Notes: generated by a model from the letters alone, not told the origin. A DNA stretch of 64,000 nucleotides from Alcaligenaceae bacterium (GCA_013416445.1 JACCER010000002.1:62001-126000); one strand, 5' to 3'. Positions 28,236 through 38,330 are shown, counted from the stretch's first letter. Numbers and translations are program-made.

Positions 28236-29639
28236 CTATCGAAAATTTCGCACATCGACAAAGTGGCCGGCGATGGCGGCTGCGGCTGCCATGGCTGGGC
28301 TAACCAGATGAGTACGCCCACCCTGCCCTTGCCGTCCTTCAAAGTTGCGGTTGGATGTTGACGCACAGCGCTCGCCGGGTTCCAGGCGGTCGGCGTTCAT
28401 GGCCAGACACATGGAACAACCTGGCTCGCGCCATTCAAAACCGGCTTCCAGGAAGATTTTATCCAGCCCTTCTTGCTCGGCCTGCAGCTTGACCAAGCCT
28501 GAGCCTGGCACCACCATGGCTTGCTTGACCGATGCCGCCACGCGCTTGCCACGCGCAACGCTGGCTGCGGCGCGCAGATCTTCGATACGAGCATTGGTAC
28601 AAGAACCAATAAAGATGCGATCCACGAAGATATCGACCAGCGGTGTATTGGGTTTCAGGCCCATGTACTGCAGCGCACGCTCCATGCCGCTGCGGCGTAC
28701 GTCGTCTTTTTCTTTGTCGGGGTCGGGTACGCGCGCGTCGACCGACAACACCATTTCGGGCGACGTGCCCCAAGTGACTTGCGGCATGATTTCACGCGCA
28801 TCGATATTGACAACGGCATCGAATTTGGCGCCTTCGTCGCTATGCAGCGTACGCCAGTATTGAACGGCCTGGTCCCACATGGCGCCTATGGGTGCGTAGG
28901 GGCGGCCACGGAAGTAGTCTATGGTTTTCTGATCGACCGCAACCATACCCGAGCGCGCGCCGGCCTCGATGGACATATTGCAGACTGTCATGCGGCCTTC
29001 GACCGACAGTGCGCGTATGGTGCTGCCGCCGAATTCTATGGCGTAGCCAGTACCACCTGCCGTACCGATTTTACCGATGACGAAAAGAACCAAGTCTTTG
29101 GCCGTGCAGCCGAAAGGCAGTTCGCCCTCGACGTTGACGAGCATGTTCTTGTTTTTCTTCATGAGCAAGGTTTGCGTGGCCAGGACGTGCTCGACCTCGG
29201 AAGTGCCGATGCCAAAAGCCAGAGTGCCCAAGGCGCCGTGCGTGCTGGTATGAGAATCGCCACAAACCACGGTCATGCCTGGCAGGGTCGCACCCTGCTC
29301 TGGCCCAATGATGTGGACAATGCCCTGGCGCTTGTCGTTCATGCGGAATTCGGTAATGCCGTATTTTTCGCAATTGGCGTCAAGGGTTTCAACCTGCAAG
29401 CGCGAGATGGGATCGGTAATGCCTTCGGCGCGCGCCGTAGTGGGTACGTTGTGATCGGCCACGGCCAAGTTGGCGCTGACGCGCCAAGGCTTGCGGCCAG
29501 CCAGCTCAAGGCCTTCGAAAGCCTGGGGGCTAGTCACTTCGTGGACCAGGTGCCGGTCGATATACAGCAAACAGGTGCCGTCGGACTCTTGGTGCACAAT
29601 ATGCGCGTTCCAGAGTTTGTCGTATAAGGTTTGTGCCAT
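28236..29639 (-). CDS. leuC: 3-isopropylmalate dehydratase large subunit
   Basis: A 467-residue aconitase-family protein. Ligands for the [4Fe-4S] cluster are the Cys in [13 protein letters not shown] and the pair in [11 protein letters not shown]. Other motifs are [24 protein letters not shown] and [20 protein letters not shown]. It heads the leuC-leuD-leuB-asd run. A perfect palindrome at 29672-29690 lies about 35 bp upstream of the start. Confidence 0.97.
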   Translation of the reverse strand: MAQTLYDKLWNAHIVHQESDGTCLLYIDRHLVHEVTSPQAFEGLELAGRKPWRVSANLAVADHNVPTTARAEGITDPISRLQVETLDANCEKYGITEFRMNDKRQGIVHIIGPEQGATLPGMTVVCGDSHTSTHGALGTLAFGIGTSEVEHVLATQTLLMKKNKNMLVNVEGELPFGCTAKDLVLFVIGKIGTAGGTGYAIEFGGSTIRALSVEGRMTVCNMSIEAGARSGMVAVDQKTIDYFRGRPYAPIGAMWDQAVQYWRTLHSDEGAKFDAVVNIDAREIMPQVTWGTSPEMVLSVDARVPDPDKEKDDVRRSGMERALQYMGLKPNTPLVDIFVDRIFIGSCTNARIEDLRAAASVARGKRVAASVKQAMVVPGSGLVKLQAEQEGLDKIFLEAGFEWREPGCSMCLAMNADRLEPGERCASTSNRNFEGRQGQGGRTHLVSPAMAAAAAIAGHFVDVRNFR

Positions 29640-29671
29640 GAGTGCTCTTGGAAATAGGTAAAAAAGAAGCC

Positions 29672-29690
29672 TGGTGTCATTATGACACCA
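29672..29690. promoter_or_regulatory. Perfect palindrome upstream of leuC
   Basis: TGGTGTCAT-T-ATGACACCA, 9-bp arms around one base. On the minus strand a T-rich run (TTCTTTTTT) follows, so as RNA it could be a short terminator (7-bp stem) for the upstream deaminase gene. As DNA it looks like a dimeric regulator's operator. The sequence does not decide between these. Confidence 0.5.
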
Positions 29691-29768
29691 TGAAAATCTG
29701 GCACAAGGCTATTGCTTATACTGGTATCAACAGTGATAGGGTAATGGTTTGGCAGGCTGGCCCAAGGG

Positions 29769-31037
29769 TTAAAAACGGGTGCTTATTGCAGCAATCACGG
29801 TGCCAGAATCGGAAATGACCGGCATCCATGCCCATTTATCAAATGTCGTGCACGGATGCGATATGCCCAGAATGACTTTATCGCCAACTTGCGGTGTCGC
29901 GGCATCTTGCGGAAACCGCAAATAGGCATGTTGGTCGTTCAGCGCGAAGATAGTCCAGCTTGCGGGCGCTGCCTGTTTCTGCGGGCTGCCTTTAGGCACA
30001 TGGTGCGCCACCACTGGCAAGGATAAATCATAGGAAATATCCCTTTTTCCGCAACTTAAAATCGCCAGGCCTGGCTCGGGCACCGACTGCACCATGGTCC
30101 AAACCTCAAGCGCGGGCAACAGGCTGTCTTTCAAGCCCGTGCGCTGCTCGACATTGCGCAGCATCTTGGAATAAAAATCATGGTCATGGGTCACATAACA
30201 ACCCGAGCGCAGTATGCCGGCAACCGGTTTTGACAGTGTCATTTTCAAGCCCGGCACGACCAGGTCAAAAACAGCCGAACCGCCTGCGCTGATAATAATT
30301 TCCGGATTTTCGAAAAGATCGTGCTTATCGCATGCTTTAGCGACATGCTCCAGGCTGGCCATCAGGGCGCCAACCTTTTTACTGTCTTGGTCGCTATTGC
30401 ACTGCGCCAGGCCACCTTCGTAGCATTCTAGCCCGCCCAACACCAGATTGGCAGACGCCTTGATGCGCTTGGCCAGGGCCAAAGCCTGTTCGGCATTACG
30501 CACCCCGGTCCTTTGGCCATTGACGCTGACCTCGAGCAGGCAATCAAAGCGCTGCGCGCTGGCACGGCGACTGGCCCAGGACTCGATCAGCTCAACCTGG
30601 GCAATGGAATCGACCAGAAACCAGATACGCAGGCCAGGGGTCTTCCCCAGCAGATAAGCCAAGGCATCGAGATCGGCATCATTGACAACCTGATTGGCGA
30701 TGATGACACGCTTGGCGCCGGCTTCCAGCCCGGCGTTTACCTGAAATACCGTGGCAAAAGTCAGGCCCCAAGCACCCAGTTCAAGCTGGCGACGAAACAA
30801 TTGCGGCGACATACTGGTTTTGCCATGCGGCGCAATGAGGATATCGCGTTCGGCGGCAAAGGCCTGCATCCAGCGCAAATTATGCTCGAGTTCTGTTTCT
30901 TTAAGAACGGCGAGAGGATAGGGCAAGTCGTCGTTAAATACATTCCAGCCACGGCTGCCGATATCTTCGATGGAACAAGGTTCAGCGGTCAGTGGAAACC
31001 CCTTGAAACCGCTATTCAAGTTATTTTTGATATTCAT
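29769..31037 (-). CDS. PLP-dependent D-amino-acid deaminase/aldolase-like protein (alanine racemase fold-III, DSD1-like)
   Basis: A 422-residue protein with an alanine-racemase-like barrel. The PLP-binding lysine lies in IAPHGKTSMSPQL. The C-terminal metal-binding motif of D-threonine aldolase and D-serine dehydratase is visible as HPCTTFDKW. These families use PLP plus a divalent metal to act on D-amino acids. No transporter or regulator is adjacent, so the exact substrate cannot be named. D-serine or a related D-hydroxy amino acid is the best inference. It is flanked by a dispersed palindrome upstream. Confidence 0.85.
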   Translation of the reverse strand: MNIKNNLNSGFKGFPLTAEPCSIEDIGSRGWNVFNDDLPYPLAVLKETELEHNLRWMQAFAAERDILIAPHGKTSMSPQLFRRQLELGAWGLTFATVFQVNAGLEAGAKRVIIANQVVNDADLDALAYLLGKTPGLRIWFLVDSIAQVELIESWASRRASAQRFDCLLEVSVNGQRTGVRNAEQALALAKRIKASANLVLGGLECYEGGLAQCNSDQDSKKVGALMASLEHVAKACDKHDLFENPEIIISAGGSAVFDLVVPGLKMTLSKPVAGILRSGCYVTHDHDFYSKMLRNVEQRTGLKDSLLPALEVWTMVQSVPEPGLAILSCGKRDISYDLSLPVVAHHVPKGSPQKQAAPASWTIFALNDQHAYLRFPQDAATPQVGDKVILGISHPCTTFDKWAWMPVISDSGTVIAAISTRF

Positions 31038-31051
31038 GTTTTCCCTTACTC

Positions 31052-31088
31052 AGGTCGGATTATGCGTTTGGCGGCGCTAATCTGACCT
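31052..31088. repeat. Dispersed palindrome family copy
   Basis: AGGTCGGATTA (31052-31062) and TAATCTGACCT (31078-31088) pair with one mismatch. It lies between the deaminase start and the M48 peptidase stop, overlapping the last bases of the peptidase gene. Confidence 0.75.
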
Positions 31089-31929
31089 ATTTCTTGCCTG
31101 AAGCCTGTTGATACAAAGGCATGACTTTTGCTGCCGCCTGGGTCAAATCGGCAGACCGGCTTGCCGGCGACGGATGGGTGGACAAGAATTCAGGCTGCGC
31201 GCTGCCTGATCCCAAGGCCCCCATTTTCTGCCATAGCGTTACCGCGGCTCTGGGGTCATAACCTGCACGCGCGGCAAGTTCCACGCCTATGCGGTCAGCT
31301 TCGGCTTCGTGCGTACGGCTATTGGGTAAGGTAAACATTACCTTGCTCAGGGCCCCACCCAGATCAGCCGTAGCACCCACCCCGGTTACCGCAGACAGCA
31401 CAGACAAACCGATATTGGTGGCCATTTGCTGCGATACCTGCTCGCGCGAATGTTCGCGCAATGCATGCGCCATTTCATGACCAATAACGGCGGCAAGTTC
31501 AGCATCGCTAGGCTTGATCTTGTTGATCAGGCCGCTATAAACCGCCATTTTCCCGCCAGGCATGCACCATGCATTGACTTCGTCGGAATCCAGCACGTGC
31601 GTTTCCCATTTCCAATTGACCGCATCAGGACGGAAAACACTGACCTGCCGTATCAGTTTCTGGGTGATCGCCTTGACACGCTGTGTTTGCGCCGCATTGA
31701 CATCAAGCGCGCCTTGCGCCCTGGCCTGCCCCATCAGGGTGGTGTATTGCTGCGCGGATTCCTGTTCCAGTGCGGATTCCGACACCAGGCCCGACATATA
31801 CTGCTTGCGCTCGACGCCTACCGAACCCGAACCCGTGGTCTGGACCGCCGCGCAACCCACCAGCACAATGGCTGAGCAAGCCAGGCCCAAGCTAGCAAGG
31901 TAGCGGAAAACCGCGGTTTTCTTATACAT
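31087..31929 (-). CDS. M48 family metallopeptidase, lipoprotein
   Basis: A 280-residue protein. The signal peptide ends with lipobox VLVGC, so it is predicted to be lipid-anchored and periplasmic. The zinc-binding HExxH motif is in IGHEMAHALREHSREQ, and a further Glu ligand is likely in RTHEAEADRIGVELAARAGYDPRA. This is the LoiP/YcaL-like group of M48 proteases, which degrade misfolded outer-membrane proteins. The start at 31929 was chosen over an in-frame ATG 13 codons upstream because AGGAA lies at good spacing and the signal peptide then begins MYKKTAV. Confidence 0.9.
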   Translation of the reverse strand: MYKKTAVFRYLASLGLACSAIVLVGCAAVQTTGSGSVGVERKQYMSGLVSESALEQESAQQYTTLMGQARAQGALDVNAAQTQRVKAITQKLIRQVSVFRPDAVNWKWETHVLDSDEVNAWCMPGGKMAVYSGLINKIKPSDAELAAVIGHEMAHALREHSREQVSQQMATNIGLSVLSAVTGVGATADLGGALSKVMFTLPNSRTHEAEADRIGVELAARAGYDPRAAVTLWQKMGALGSGSAQPEFLSTHPSPASRSADLTQAAAKVMPLYQQASGKK

Positions 31930-31992
31930 GTCATTTCCTTTCAAACTACCATTAGGCTTAACCTGCATGGCGCCTAATTAACACTGTATGCT

Positions 31993-32028
31993 CGTCGGAT
32001 TGCGCACTGCGCGCTAATCCGGTCTACG
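31993..32028. repeat. Dispersed palindrome family, degenerate copy after aroC
   Basis: CGTCGGATT on the left and AATCC-GGTCTACG on the right flank CGCACTGCGCG. The right arm has one substitution relative to the consensus CGACCTACG. It adjoins the aroC stop codon. Confidence 0.6.
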
Positions 32029-33087
32029 TTAGCCGCATTGTGCACGATGGCGCAAAGCATGGTCCATCAGCACAATAGCCAGCAAAGCCTCAACGATAGG
32101 GGTCGCTCGTATGCCCACGCAGGGATCATGACGCCCCAGGGTTTGCACTTGTACCGGCTCGCCCGCCTTGTTGATAGAGCGACGCTCGATTCGTATGCTG
32201 GAAGTGGGCTTGATGGCAACCGACACGGTAATTGCCTGCCCTGATGAAATACCGCCCAATACGCCCCCTGCGTGGTTGCTCAGGAAGCCATCAGGTGTGA
32301 TTTCATCGCCATGCTCGGACCCGCGCTGACTGACACAAGCAAAACCCGCACCTACTGACACGCCTTTTACCGCATTCAGCCCCATCATGGCATGCGCGAT
32401 ATCGGCATCGAGGCGATCATACAAAGGCTCGCCCCAACCCGCCGGCGGGTTTTCAGCCACCACTTCTATACGCGCGCCTATGGAGTCGCCATCACGGCGC
32501 AACTGATCCATGTAGGCCTCGAGTTCGGGCACGATATGCGCATTCGGTGCATAAAATGGATTGTTGGGGACTTCGTCCCACGATGCAAACGGTATGTCTA
32601 TGGGCCCAAGCTGGCTCATGTAGCCGCGTATTTTTATGCCATGATGCTGCGCCAGCCATTTCTTGGCGATGGCGCCAGCGGCAACCGTAGGCGCTGTCAG
32701 GCGCGCGGAAGAGCGCCCGCCGCCACGCGGGTCGCGATCGCCAAATTTACGGCTATAGGTGTAATCGGCATGGCCAGGGCGATACGTATCTACAATGTTG
32801 CTGTAGTCTTTGCTGCGCGCATCGATATTGCGTATCAGCAAGGCAATAGGCGTACCTGTAGTCAGGCCTTGGTAGACACCAGACAAAATTTCAACCTGAT
32901 CAGCTTCCTGCCGTTGGGTTACATGGCGCGAGGTGCCAGGGCGGCGCCGGTCAAGTTCCAGCTGAATATCGGCTTCAGTCAGGGCCAGTCCGGGCGGACA
33001 GCCATCTACCACGGCGCCTATGGCCGGACCATGCGATTCACCAAAATTAGTGACGCAGAAAAGCTTACCAAGAGTATTACCGGACAT
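32029..33087 (-). CDS. aroC: Chorismate synthase
   Basis: A 352-residue protein of full length. It removes phosphate from EPSP to make chorismate, the precursor of aromatic amino acids, folate and ubiquinone, and needs reduced FMN. Signatures seen are [50 protein letters not shown] and the C-terminal [20 protein letters not shown]. Confidence 0.97.
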   Translation of the reverse strand: MSGNTLGKLFCVTNFGESHGPAIGAVVDGCPPGLALTEADIQLELDRRRPGTSRHVTQRQEADQVEILSGVYQGLTTGTPIALLIRNIDARSKDYSNIVDTYRPGHADYTYSRKFGDRDPRGGGRSSARLTAPTVAAGAIAKKWLAQHHGIKIRGYMSQLGPIDIPFASWDEVPNNPFYAPNAHIVPELEAYMDQLRRDGDSIGARIEVVAENPPAGWGEPLYDRLDADIAHAMMGLNAVKGVSVGAGFACVSQRGSEHGDEITPDGFLSNHAGGVLGGISSGQAITVSVAIKPTSSIRIERRSINKAGEPVQVQTLGRHDPCVGIRATPIVEALLAIVLMDHALRHRAQCG

Positions 33088-33200
33088 AATCTATTTTTCT
33101 ATTTAAGGCTAAAACATATGCAGTGCGGCAAGCTGTACCAGCCCACGCCCTGCCATCTACAGCCGTGATTCTAGTAAAGTTTTTAAAAACAGGGGCAGCC

Positions 33201-34676
33201 TCATGAGGAGCAACTGACTTCCAGTTGGCAAGCCCATTCCGGCGCCCTGGCCGAATAGGCCTCGTAGCCCGGCTGTTCGACATAAGGATGGCGCAGTAAT
33301 TTAAGCAAGGTGTCAATTTCGCCAGAGTCGCCTTTTGCTGCCGCCTGTATTGCCGCTTCCGCCAGATGATTACGCAATATATACAAGGGATTGGCACTGT
33401 TCATTTGCGCAATGCGCTCTGGTTCAGGGCGCCCTTCTTGTTGCAGGCGCAGCATATAGCGATCCAGCCAGGCGCTGGCTGCCGCCTGGTCATTAAAGCT
33501 GTCGATAAAGGCCTGGGCATGTTGCGGCGCGTTAGCCAGCTCACGAAAGCTTAAAGTAAAATCAGCCCGCTGGCCATGCAACAAAGCCCACCAGTCGTCG
33601 ACCAGGCTGGCGTCGTCGGGTTGCCAGTGCAATAGTCCCATCTTTTTGCATAGATTGCCTTGATAGGTTTGCAAAAAGGCAGGTTCGAAATGAGCCAGTT
33701 CCGCTTTAAGCGCCTCGGCATCGATATCCAGGCCAAGCAAGCTGCTGGCCAGGCGATATAGATTCCAGTGCGCTACCGAGGGCTGGGCGTTCCAGGCATA
33801 GCGGCCCTGATGGTCGCTATGATTGCAAACATGGTTGGCCTGAAAGCCATCCATGAAGCCATAAGGGCCGTAATCGATGGTCAGGCCCAGTATCGACATA
33901 TTGTCGGTATTCATGACGCCATGGCAAAAACCCACGGTTTGCCAATTTGCCAGCAACTGTGCGGTTTTGATGGTAACGCTGCGTACGAAGCGCAATGCGG
34001 CACTGTTGGGTGTGGCGGGAGCGCCGTCTTCTATTATGCGGCATTCGGGATAGAAATGATCGATGACGTAATCGAGCAAGGCGCGCAAATTGTCAGGTGA
34101 CGATGACCAGTGCTCGAACGAACCAAAACGCACAAAACTGGGCGAGACCCGCGCTACGATGGCCGCGGTTTCGACAGTTTCGCGGTAGACGGGGTCGTCG
34201 GACACCACCAGAGCCAGGGCGCGCGTGGTAGGGATGCCTAAGCCGACCATGGCTTCGCTTGCCAGGTATTCGCGCACCGAAGAGCGCAGTACAGCGCGAC
34301 CATCGCCCATGCGGGAATAAGGCGTGCGCCCCGAGCCCTTCAATTGCAATTCCCAGTGCCCCGCAGGCCCCACGATTTCACCCAGCAAATGAGCTCGACC
34401 ATCGCCCAACTGCCCTGCCCAAACACCAAACTGGTGGCCGCTATATACAGCGGCCAGGGTATCGCCGCCTGGCAAAGGCTGTGCCCCTGACATGACTTGC
34501 AGGAAGTCGTCTTGAGTCAGTGCGGCCTTGGACAGACCCAGCAACTGCGCCACATCGGGATTGGCATGCAGCAGTCGGGGCTGCGTCAGCGGCTGAGGCG
34601 GCACGCGCGTATAGAACGCGCTGGGCAATTGCGCAAACGAATTGACCACCTGCAATTGCTGTATTGAGGCTTTCAT
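33201..34676 (-). CDS. selO: Protein adenylyltransferase SelO (YdiU family)
   Basis: A 491-residue pseudokinase of the SelO/UPF0061 family, which transfers AMP to proteins in redox stress. Family segments seen are YTRVPPQPLTQPRLLHAN, YSGHQFGVWAGQLGDGRA, the nucleotide-binding KGSGRTPYSRMGDGRAVLRSS, NTDNMSILGLTIDYGPYGF with the metal-binding Asn/Asp, and a C-terminal VSCSS. Bacterial forms have Cys in place of selenocysteine at the C-terminus, as here (Cys within the last four residues). Confidence 0.95.
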   Translation of the reverse strand: MKASIQQLQVVNSFAQLPSAFYTRVPPQPLTQPRLLHANPDVAQLLGLSKAALTQDDFLQVMSGAQPLPGGDTLAAVYSGHQFGVWAGQLGDGRAHLLGEIVGPAGHWELQLKGSGRTPYSRMGDGRAVLRSSVREYLASEAMVGLGIPTTRALALVVSDDPVYRETVETAAIVARVSPSFVRFGSFEHWSSSPDNLRALLDYVIDHFYPECRIIEDGAPATPNSAALRFVRSVTIKTAQLLANWQTVGFCHGVMNTDNMSILGLTIDYGPYGFMDGFQANHVCNHSDHQGRYAWNAQPSVAHWNLYRLASSLLGLDIDAEALKAELAHFEPAFLQTYQGNLCKKMGLLHWQPDDASLVDDWWALLHGQRADFTLSFRELANAPQHAQAFIDSFNDQAAASAWLDRYMLRLQQEGRPEPERIAQMNSANPLYILRNHLAEAAIQAAAKGDSGEIDTLLKLLRHPYVEQPGYEAYSARAPEWACQLEVSCSS

Positions 34677-34685
34677 ATCAAACCC

Positions 34686-35075
34686 CTACGTATTGTGCGT
34701 GGTGCGCACCGCGTTCTGTTTGGCTGCCCGCTTGGCAGGCCTGAGGTAAAGCACGGCGCACAGGTAAAACGTAAACGAAAAGAGAATTTCAAAACCGGCC
34801 ATCAAGGCCGACAAGGAGGAAGGATCGGACCACGCCCTGACCACGCCCTCCATGAAATAAAGCAAAATCAGCATGGCGGCCCATTGCATGGTGTAGAGCT
34901 GGCCTTTCAAGACGCCGCGCAAAGGCAGTAATAGCGGCAGAACTTTAAGCACCAGCAAAGTGCCGCCAGCGCGCAAAGGAGCGATTTTAAGCTCCCAAAG
35001 CAAGCATAAAGCAATAAGCGCGATCAGCGAAACCGAAGCGCCATAGCGCAGAACAGGATTTAATTGCGTAGTCAT
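34686..35075 (-). CDS. DUF2069 family small membrane protein
   Basis: A 129-residue protein with four predicted membrane helices (LIALIALCLLWELKIAPL and onward), ending in a basic tail. DUF2069 proteins are of unknown function and often lie beside yihY in Betaproteobacteria, as here, in divergent orientation. The start at 35075 was preferred. The longer frame to 35177 would overlap the divergent YihY start and has no membrane-protein character in its first 34 codons. Confidence 0.8.
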   Translation of the reverse strand: MTTQLNPVLRYGASVSLIALIALCLLWELKIAPLRAGGTLLVLKVLPLLLPLRGVLKGQLYTMQWAAMLILLYFMEGVVRAWSDPSSLSALMAGFEILFSFTFYLCAVLYLRPAKRAAKQNAVRTTHNT

Positions 35076-35151
35076 ACTGGTATTATGACTCGAAAGCGGC
35101 ACACACTGCCTGCTGAATGCCCAGGAATGTAACGGCTCAAGCGACACGACC

Positions 35152-36552
35152 ATGAATACACGCCACGACAGTGCCACTGCCCAGTTACCGAATCATCAAG
35201 ATCCGGCACTATCGACGATGCCCGAACCCACCTCGCAAGCGAACCAAATCGAGGCGCCGCAAGCAGCCTGGAGCAATGCGCCCAAGATCATGCGTTTTGC
35301 CCTGCAGCGCGCCGCTGAAAAAAAGCTGACCCAAGTGGCCTCCAGCCTGACATTCACCACTGTACTGGCCATCGTACCGCTGCTGGCTGTGGTGCTGTCC
35401 CTATTTACCGCCTTTCCGCTGTTTGCCGAATTCAGGGTGGCGCTGGAAAAGTTCTTAACCACCAGCCTGATGCCCCCGGCCGTATCCGACAACGTCATGC
35501 TTTACCTGAATCAGTTTGCAGCCAAGGCCTCGAGCCTGACGGCGGTCGGCAGCCTGTTTCTTATTGTAACGTCTGTCATGCTAATGATGACCATAGACGA
35601 AGCCTTCAACGATATCTGGCAAGTCAAGCGGCAGCGCCCACTGGGCCAGCGCATATTGGTGTATTGGGCAATACTTTCGCTAGGCCCTATTCTGGCGGGC
35701 GGCAGCCTCTGGGCGACTTCCGTCCTGGCGCGCGAATCGCTGGGACACATGCAAGAACTGCCCGCCGCCGCGAGCATTGCGCTTTCTTTAATCCCCTTGA
35801 TTGCAACAGGGCTGGGGTTTACCGCGCTGTTTGTTGGGGTACCCAATCGTCGGATCTTGTGGCGCGATGCGCTGGCAGGCGGCCTGGGCACTGCTGTCGT
35901 GCTTGAAATCATGCGCACCGGCTTCGCCTTTTACCTGGCCAAATTCCCCTCCTATACCGTTATTTATGGCGCTTTTGCAACGCTTCCCATTTTCTTGCTA
36001 TGGCTTTATTTATCGTGGCTGGCGATTTTGTTGGGCGCCACTGTGGCGGCCATATTGCCCGAGCTCAAACAGCGACGCTGGGACCTGCAGCAATACCCAG
36101 GCGCCGCCTATGTTGACGCCGTACGTGTACTGCGGGTCTTGTGGGCGTCTCGGGGCGCCCAGCCGCCCGGTTGCAGCCTACGTTTTCTTGCAGCGCACCT
36201 GCAACTTCATCAAGACGAACTGAGCACGGTGCTGAAGGCGCTCAAGCAATTGGGCTATGTAGCCAATACCGAAGACAAGAATACTGAGTCATGGATACTG
36301 GCCTGCGACCAGCGCCAGGCCAGCATAGGTCCTTTGCTGGACGCACTGCTGCTTGACCGCAGCCAGCCTGGCCTTATAGATGAAAATTTACTTATCAACG
36401 CTACGGCACTTTCGTTGACACAATCCGCCCCAAAACTTGAAGATCTCTTCAAAGGCCGGCTAGCACTACCCGAAAGCATGCATATAGTGCAAAATGCCTA
36501 TATCGTGTCACCAGGGGACACTCAGGAGGAAAACCATGTTGAAAGTCAGTGA
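35152..36552 (+). CDS. YihY/BrkB family inner-membrane protein
   Basis: A 466-residue protein. A polar N-terminus is followed by five or six membrane helices carrying the family segments LTQVASSLTFTTVLAIVPLLAVVLSLF and TMDEAFNDIWQ-like (MTIDEAFNDIWQVKRQRPL). A C-terminal cytoplasmic winged-helix-like extension of about 150 residues is seen in this group. BrkB was named for serum resistance in Bordetella, and the earlier RNase BN label for the family was shown to be wrong. The 3' end overlaps the start of the CBS-domain gene by 17 bp. Confidence 0.9.
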   Translation: MNTRHDSATAQLPNHQDPALSTMPEPTSQANQIEAPQAAWSNAPKIMRFALQRAAEKKLTQVASSLTFTTVLAIVPLLAVVLSLFTAFPLFAEFRVALEKFLTTSLMPPAVSDNVMLYLNQFAAKASSLTAVGSLFLIVTSVMLMMTIDEAFNDIWQVKRQRPLGQRILVYWAILSLGPILAGGSLWATSVLARESLGHMQELPAAASIALSLIPLIATGLGFTALFVGVPNRRILWRDALAGGLGTAVVLEIMRTGFAFYLAKFPSYTVIYGAFATLPIFLLWLYLSWLAILLGATVAAILPELKQRRWDLQQYPGAAYVDAVRVLRVLWASRGAQPPGCSLRFLAAHLQLHQDELSTVLKALKQLGYVANTEDKNTESWILACDQRQASIGPLLDALLLDRSQPGLIDENLLINATALSLTQSAPKLEDLFKGRLALPESMHIVQNAYIVSPGDTQEENHVESQ

Positions 36553-36994
36553 AATCTTACGCGTGAAGGGGCACACGCTATACACCGCCACGCCTGACAT
36601 GCCCATTTTGCAAGCGCTTGAAACCATGAGCGAACAAGATATTGGCTCACTGGTCATTATGGATCACGGCGAGCTTGCAGGCATGCTTACCTTCCGGGAA
36701 ATCATTCGCCATTTGCACGACAACCACGGCGACACCGGCACACGTACCGTACGCAGCATCATGGACGACGCGCCAGTCAGTGTTTCACCCAACACCAGCG
36801 CCGACGAAGTTCAGCGCCTAATGCTCAAAAAGCATGCGCGCTACATTCCCGTCTTGGACGGCCCTACGCTAATGGGGGTCATTTCTTTTTACGACATGGC
36901 GCAAGCTATTGTTTCCGCCCAGGCTTTCGAAAACAATATGCTCAAGGCCTATATACGCGACTGGCCATCCGATTCCGAAGCCGCCAGCTCGTAG
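36536..36994 (+). CDS. CBS-domain pair protein
   Basis: A 152-residue protein made of two CBS domains (about residues 18-70 and 82-135). Such stand-alone CBS pairs usually bind adenine nucleotides and act as energy or ligand sensors. The start at 36536 has a near-ideal AGGAGG site 5 nt away and overlaps the YihY stop by 17 bp, so translation is coupled. The 3' end overlaps the convergent dusA gene by 46 bp. Partner unknown. Confidence 0.88.
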   Translation: MLKVSEILRVKGHTLYTATPDMPILQALETMSEQDIGSLVIMDHGELAGMLTFREIIRHLHDNHGDTGTRTVRSIMDDAPVSVSPNTSADEVQRLMLKKHARYIPVLDGPTLMGVISFYDMAQAIVSAQAFENNMLKAYIRDWPSDSEAASS

Positions 36995-37998
36995 CCGCTG
37001 TCGCTGGTGCGCAAGACCAGGTCGGACCAGGCCTGTTCTATAAGGCGCGGATCATTACGATTTAACTGCGTATGATCCGACAAGGTGCGTCGCCAAAAGC
37101 GCGCACCATTACGCCCGTTCATCCAGCCCAGCATAGAACGCACAATCAGGCGTAGCGGTACGCCTGATTCTATTTGACCCGCCGCATAGTGCACCATGGC
37201 TTGAACTACCTGCGCAGGTTCACGCAGCGCCAGCGTTGGGTGGCAGGCGCGGGAAATTTCCGCCAGCACGCCAGGGTTGTGCCAGGCCGCCCTACCCAGC
37301 ATGACGCCATCGAACTGCTGCATCAAGCTTGTGGCCTGATCGACTTCAGTGATGCCGCCATTCAGCACCATGATGCAGTCCGGGAAATCGGCCTTCAGGC
37401 GTGCTGCAACGTTATAGCGCAGCGGCGGTTTTTCACGATTGTCCCGAGGCGACAAACCCTTGAGCACGGCATTACGCGCATGCACAATAAACACGCGGCA
37501 GCCAGTGTCGTAGATTTTACCGACAAAATCACGCACGAAATCGTAGGAATCGTTGTAATCCAGCCCCAAGCGGTGCTTGACCGTAACCGGAATGGACACG
37601 GCGTCTTGCATGGCCTTCATGCCATCGGCCACAAGATCGGGCTCGGCCATTAGGCAAGCCCCAAAAGCCCCGCGCTGCACACGCTCGGACGGGCAGCCGC
37701 AATTCAGATTGATTTCGTTATAACCCCATTGTTCGCCCAGGCGCGCCGAATCAGCCAGCGCACGGGGATCGCAGCCGCCCAACTGCAAGGCCACAGGCGC
37801 TTCAGCGGGATCAAAATCCAGAAGCTTGGTATGCTTGCCATGCTGCAGCGCCCCTGTAGTGATCATTTCGGTGTACAGCCTGGCCTGCGGCGCCAGCAGG
37901 CGATGAAAATACCGGCAGTGCCGGTCAGTGACGTCTATCATGGGCGCCACGCACAGGCGCCAGTCGGCGCTTGGGGAAACAAATGGTTCGGTCTTCAC
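36949..37998 (-). CDS. dusA: tRNA-dihydrouridine(20/20a) synthase
   Basis: A 349-residue FMN-dependent reductase. Family motifs seen are VAPMIDVTDRHCRYFHRLL at the N-terminus, LNCGCPSERVQRGAFGACLM with the catalytic Cys, VKHRLGLDYNDSYDFV, and VLNGGITEVDQA followed by DGVMLGRAAWHNP. The length and the AFGACLM signature point to DusA rather than DusB or DusC. It converges with the CBS gene and the coding ends overlap. Confidence 0.94.
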   Translation of the reverse strand: MKTEPFVSPSADWRLCVAPMIDVTDRHCRYFHRLLAPQARLYTEMITTGALQHGKHTKLLDFDPAEAPVALQLGGCDPRALADSARLGEQWGYNEINLNCGCPSERVQRGAFGACLMAEPDLVADGMKAMQDAVSIPVTVKHRLGLDYNDSYDFVRDFVGKIYDTGCRVFIVHARNAVLKGLSPRDNREKPPLRYNVAARLKADFPDCIMVLNGGITEVDQATSLMQQFDGVMLGRAAWHNPGVLAEISRACHPTLALREPAQVVQAMVHYAAGQIESGVPLRLIVRSMLGWMNGRNGARFWRRTLSDHTQLNRNDPRLIEQAWSDLVLRTSDSGYELAASESDGQSRI

Positions 37999-38040
37999 GT
38001 ACAGTTCAAGTTATTAAACAGAACGTAGATTGTAGGTCTT

Positions 38041-38075
38041 GTAGGTCGAATTAGCGCGCAAGCGCGTAATCCGAC
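38041..38075. repeat. Dispersed palindrome family copy upstream of thrB
   Basis: GTAGGTCGAATTAGCGCG then CAAG then CGCGTAATCCGAC. The central ATTAGCGCG/CGCGTAAT stem is nearly complete. It lies in the 332-bp gap between divergent dusA and thrB. Confidence 0.75.
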
Positions 38076-38228
38076 ATCAGGGCGGCAACACAGAAGCAAC
38101 ACAACAACACCAAGGCGACACTGCGGCAAGGCACTCAAAACGCAATTATGCAACGCGGCCTGCCTGAACAACACCGGTGTGTTTACCAGCATTGCTTGTC
38201 AAATACGCTATTTTTTTACAGGCGCGGC

Positions 38229-38267
38229 TTGTCGAATTACGCGCTTCGCGCTAATCCGACCTACAAT
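38229..38267. repeat. Second dispersed palindrome copy upstream of thrB
   Basis: TTGTCGAATTACGCGC...GCGCTAATCCGACCTACAA. It lies about 150 bp from the copy at 38041 in the same intergenic gap. The remaining sequence of the gap (38076-38228 and 38268-38330) shows no gene, and its promoters are not obvious. Confidence 0.75.
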
Positions 38268-38330
38268 CAAGCGCCCGACTTTACGGGCTTTTTATTTATT
38301 CGCGTTTACCCCAAGCAGAGTTCTTCACGT

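Noticed and set aside
28521-29627. 368-codon ORF opposite leuC
   Set aside because: It is antisense to leuC, which has Fe-S cluster motifs. The ORF has no homology-like features and is an artefact of codon bias.
32392-33168. 258-codon ORF opposite aroC
   Set aside because: Antisense shadow of aroC without domain features.
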